Origin: JACOTV01 sp964445135
GTDB lineage: Bacteria; Patescibacteriota; Microgenomatia; UBA1406; GWC2-37-13
DNA: 6,890 bases
NCBI GenBank assembly: GCA_964445135.1
Contig: CAYUJW010000048.1
Span: 1 to 6,890 of the forward strand
Direction of reading: 5' to 3'
The position numbers were made by a program, and so were the translations under genes. This document shows, piece after piece, positions 5,577-6,890 of the stretch. The stretch's first letter is position 1, and each line of letters opens with the position of its first letter. The notes below the pieces were generated by a model that had not been told where the DNA came from, searched no databases, and worked only from the letters and a program-made list of their open reading frames with translations.

Positions 5577-6107
5577 CGTGTCATTGCGCTCTATATTCTC
5601 AAATTGAGTCATAAAGTTAGCAACACGTGGCGCCCATGTGGGGCTTGCAGAATATTTCGGACCTATGGCATCAACACCCAACAATCCTTGGCCAATATAG
5701 TTTTTTGCAAGACCTGCGGCAACGGCATCAATACCTTCTTCCCACGAAGTAAACATGATATATCCACCACCCCACCCGAAGGCGTTATGGGAATCAGGCC
5801 ATATATGAACACCAAAGCTTGATTCAAGTCCCGCAATTGCCGGAAGCAAGTAACAATCCATATTGTATTTCACACATGCCTTCAAAAAGGCATCTGCGTG
5901 CTGAGTCATTGGCGAATTGTATCGCTTTAAAACCTCAACGATTGCGCGGCGTTTTGCGGCCATCTCAAGAGTTGTATGCTTCGTTTGCTGCGTTTCAACA
6001 GCGGCATTTGAAGCAAGCACGGCAGAGGTGCCCGCATGTCGCTCATCAGCAGACACAGAGCCTGCCATGACAAGCCAAAACATTAGTATGATAAGTATTT
6101 TTTTCAT
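5550..6107 (-). CDS. Secreted lysozyme-like (glucosaminidase-type) protein
   Basis: This 185-aa protein has a classical signal peptide: MKK, a hydrophobic core to about residue 16, and a likely signal peptidase I site after SVSA (residue 20). The mature part has a Thr/Ala-rich linker (about 21-50) and a lysozyme-like domain (about 55-172). It reads KRYNSPMTQHA (61-71), CYLLPAIAGLESSFG (85-99), PDSHNAFGWGGG (104-115), EEGIDAVAAGLAKNYI (123-138) and WAPRVANFMTQFE. Glu95 is the candidate catalytic residue by alignment with Glu120 of the plus-strand paralogue. The substrate is presumably peptidoglycan. Cys78 and Cys85 differ in position from the paralogue's pair. Unlike its neighbours the gene has a strong complete promoter and a structured leader of about 51 nt. 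The only Shine-Dalgarno-like sequence, AGGA, is 9 nt before the ATG and buried in the hairpin, suggesting controlled expression. It is the first gene of the lysozyme-tig-DUF5660 run. Confidence 0.87.
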   Translation of the reverse strand: MKKILIILMFWLVMAGSVSADERHAGTSAVLASNAAVETQQTKHTTLEMAAKRRAIVEVLKRYNSPMTQHADAFLKACVKYNMDCYLLPAIAGLESSFGVHIWPDSHNAFGWGGGYIMFTSWEEGIDAVAAGLAKNYIGQGLLGVDAIGPKYSASPTWAPRVANFMTQFENIERNDTLHSAIYSL

Positions 6108-6158
6108 AAAAAAAGATCCTAAAGCACTTTGCCGAAATTGGAAAGAACCTTAGGATCT
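6108..6158 (-). promoter_or_regulatory. Terminator-shaped 5' leader hairpin before the secreted lysozyme gene
   Basis: Read on the minus strand, AGATCCTAA (6150-6158) pairs perfectly with TTAGGATCT (6114-6122). Inside this 9-bp stem, GGT/GCT (with wobbles), CTTT/AAAG and CC/GG pair further around an AATTTC loop. That gives about 18 pairs in a 45-nt hairpin. Seven T residues follow, counting the T that closes the stem, and then the ATG. The predicted transcription start coincides with the first base of the hairpin. The 3' arm contains AGGA, the only Shine-Dalgarno candidate. The element could act as an attenuator, a translation-blocking hairpin or a 5' stabiliser; the sequence does not decide which. 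Confidence 0.6.
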
Positions 6159-6164
6159 GAATAA

Positions 6165-6193
6165 AGTATAGCAAATTACTATAGGTTTGTCAA
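6165..6193 (-). promoter_or_regulatory. Strong promoter of the secreted lysozyme-like gene
   Basis: On the minus strand a perfect TTGACA (6188-6193), a 17-bp spacer and TATACT (6165-6170), with an extended -10 TGC directly upstream of the box. This is the best promoter in the window. The start point is predicted near 6158. Confidence 0.75.
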
Positions 6194-6259
6194 TAGGTTT
6201 GATGTATCTGTGGGACAACGTAAAAAACTCGATATTAGTTGATCTTTAGAACCTATAGT
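6178..6259. repeat. 10-bp inverted repeat around a 62-nt spacer
   Basis: ACTATAGGTT (6178-6187) and AACCTATAGT (6250-6259) are exact inverted copies. The left arm lies inside the spacer of the secreted lysozyme promoter, next to its -35. The intervening and flanking DNA (about 6194-6361) has no convincing gene, RNA gene or terminator. The repeat could be an operator pair, a remnant of a small element, or chance. Confidence 0.35.
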
Positions 6260-6361
6260 TAAAGGTGAGTGGTGGATAGCTCACGATACGCACTTGTGAA
6301 GATGAAATGCAGAAAAATATGTGCGCGGTCTGGTGAACTATATGGAAGCCACTTATCTGCT

Positions 6362-6721
6362 TTAACTTTGTATAAATTTTCCTGAGCTACCTTTGATTAA
6401 GGGTTTAGTTGCATATACAGCATCTGTATTCAGAGGTCCATAAATATGCGGAAAGACACCAACTCTACCACTTAAGGCTCCTTCAAATTTAATGGGAGAC
6501 TTTACCTTTTCTACATCTATCAAAAGCATGATTAGGCTATCTTGATCGGAATATCTACGGTTAGCTATATCTAAGGTTTGATCTGGAGTAGAACAGTGTA
6601 TGAAGCCGACTTCTTCTAATGTCGAATCAATCGTAGATTGCGTATATTCACCAGCTGATAGCGCCGCTTTCCACACATCTTCTCTTGCTATGGCAACAAT
6701 CGTTTTTTTAGTATCAATCAT
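6362..6721 (-). CDS. DUF952 family protein
   Basis: This small cytoplasmic protein of 119 aa covers the full usual length of DUF952 (COG3502). Recognisable family motifs are VWKAALSAGEY (16-26), GFIHCST (39-45), LDIANRRY (50-57), LIMLLIDVEKV (63-73), IKFEGAL (77-83) and FPHIYGPLNTDAV (90-102). No biochemical role is firmly established. I recall the fold being related to ADP-ribosyltransferases, but the active residues cannot be confirmed here. The ATG at 6721 is chosen because TATAAT ends 6 nt upstream. The in-frame TTG at 6736 would lie upstream of that box. GC content, counted over about 300 bases, is near 39%, lower than the roughly 46% estimated from parts of the LCP gene. Together with its place beside a duplicated tRNA tail, this is compatible with acquisition. 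It is downstream of tRNA-Asp on the same strand. Confidence 0.88.
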   Translation of the reverse strand: MIDTKKTIVAIAREDVWKAALSAGEYTQSTIDSTLEEVGFIHCSTPDQTLDIANRRYSDQDSLIMLLIDVEKVKSPIKFEGALSGRVGVFPHIYGPLNTDAVYATKPLIKGSSGKFIQS

Positions 6722-6727
6722 GCAGTG

Positions 6728-6733
6728 ATTATA
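6728..6733 (-). promoter_or_regulatory. -10 box of the DUF952 gene
   Basis: A perfect TATAAT on the minus strand lies 6 nt before the ATG at 6721, again predicting a leaderless mRNA. No clear -35 is seen at 16-18 bp upstream, so strength is uncertain, and read-through from tRNA-Asp is possible. Confidence 0.5.
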
Positions 6734-6768
6734 CAAGAAGTTCTCACATCGTAGATTTGAACCAGTTT

Positions 6769-6787
6769 TGCGCGATTGACGGGACTC
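6769..6787 (-). repeat. Displaced copy of the tRNA-Asp 3' end
   Basis: The 19 bp TGCGCGATTGACGGGACTC (+ strand) here are identical to 6826-6844, which spans the tRNA-Asp acceptor and T-arm 3' side. This copy has no tRNA body attached. It is separated from the intact tRNA by a 38-bp insert. Confidence 0.85.
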
Positions 6788-6825
6788 CCTTCGGTGAACT
6801 CAGGGCAGGCTTCTCGTCCTTCTAG
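6788..6825. repeat. 38-bp palindromic insert between tRNA-tail copies
   Basis: With the last base of the preceding repeat copy, the insert begins CCCTTCGGTGAACTCAGGG (6787-6805), an imperfect palindrome with CCCT/AGGG arms. This resembles the CCCTTCGAC...CTCAGGG class of short dispersed repeats that I recall from many bacterial genomes. It is bounded on both sides by the 19-bp tRNA-derived direct repeat, like an inserted element with a target duplication. Confidence 0.5.
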
Positions 6826-6844
6826 TGCGCGATTGACGGGACTC
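6826..6844 (-). repeat. tRNA-proximal copy of the 19-bp direct repeat
   Basis: This copy forms the real 3' end of tRNA-Asp (acceptor 3' strand, discriminator and part of the T-arm) plus two bases downstream. It matches 6769-6787 exactly, 57 bp away. Confidence 0.85.
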
Positions 6845-6890
6845 GAACCCGCAACCCCCGCCGTGACAGGGCGGTGCTCTAACCAGTTGA
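6828..6890 (-). tRNA. tRNA-Asp (anticodon GUC), 5' end outside the window
   Basis: Reading on the minus strand, the window contains the end of the D-stem with AACTGGTTAGAGC, then the anticodon stem CCGCC/GGCGG around loop CTGTCAC. The anticodon is therefore GUC, for Asp. A 5-nt variable loop, the T-arm GCGGG-TTCGAGT-CCCGT and acceptor 3' strand CAATCGC follow. The discriminator is G, as expected for tRNA-Asp. CCA is not encoded (the next bases are CAC). About the first 11 bases lie beyond the window edge. Confidence 0.95.

Noticed and set aside
6114..6158. Hairpin as the plain terminator of the DUF952 transcript
   Set aside because: It lies more than 200 nt beyond the DUF952 stop and a strong promoter sits between, with its start point on the hairpin's first base. 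A leader role explains it better, though termination of upstream read-through cannot be excluded.
6760..6767. AACCAGTT matching the D-arm region of tRNA-Asp (6881-6888), hinting at a second degraded tRNA
   Set aside because: Only 8 bp match, and the order relative to the 19-bp tail copy is wrong for a tRNA remnant. Chance is likely.
1..6890. CRISPR arrays, transposases, toxin-antitoxin pairs, phage genes or retrons
   Set aside because: Searching by eye on both strands found no regularly spaced repeats and no matching protein families. The only direct repeat of note is the 19-bp tRNA-tail pair.

Overview
The window looks like a slice of a small, streamlined genome of the Candidate Phyla Radiation (Patescibacteria), most likely Microgenomates-like. 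This assignment rests on gene content and style, not on a marker tree. The signs are a trigger factor without its PPIase domain, an LCP protein with a two-cysteine insert, a DUF4230 protein, a DUF5660-like protein and a membrane-anchored FAM173-like methyltransferase. Genes are short and tightly packed, and most seem leaderless, with a -10 box 6-10 nt before the ATG and no Shine-Dalgarno sequence. All ten protein genes read through under the standard code and stop with TAA or TAG, never TGA, which argues against the TGA=Gly lineages.

Left part (1-2204, + strand): a 106-aa multi-pass membrane protein, an LytR-CpsA-Psr (LCP) envelope enzyme and a membrane-anchored DUF4230 protein. Next, on the minus strand, tRNA-Arg(UCG) is followed after only 3 nt by a HIT-family gene, which converges on DUF4230 with 5 nt between the stop codons. 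The tRNA-Arg promoter is back-to-back with that of the plus-strand methyltransferase gene (2739-3296).

Middle (3351-6107): a plus-strand, membrane-anchored lysozyme-like protein converges on three minus-strand genes. In transcription order these are a secreted lysozyme-like paralogue, the minimal trigger factor and the DUF5660-like protein. The trigger factor and DUF5660 promoters are built into the last codons of the gene upstream of each. The secreted lysozyme gene is the exception to leaderless design: its leader of about 51 nt folds almost entirely into a terminator-shaped hairpin that covers the only plausible ribosome-binding site.

Right part (6159-6890): an intergenic region with an inverted repeat, a DUF952 gene of slightly lower GC, and the 3' part of tRNA-Asp(GUC) on the minus strand. 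The last 19 bp of the tRNA-Asp region are duplicated on the far side of a 38-bp insert carrying a CCCTTCG...CTCAGGG palindrome.

Functional theme: cell-envelope remodelling (LCP, two lysozyme-like proteins, membrane proteins of unknown role) mixed with housekeeping (trigger factor, tRNAs, HIT hydrolase). No CRISPR array, transposase, defence island or complete mobile element is visible. The points most worth following up are the structured leader of the secreted lysozyme gene, the tRNA-HIT junction and the tRNA-Asp tail duplication.
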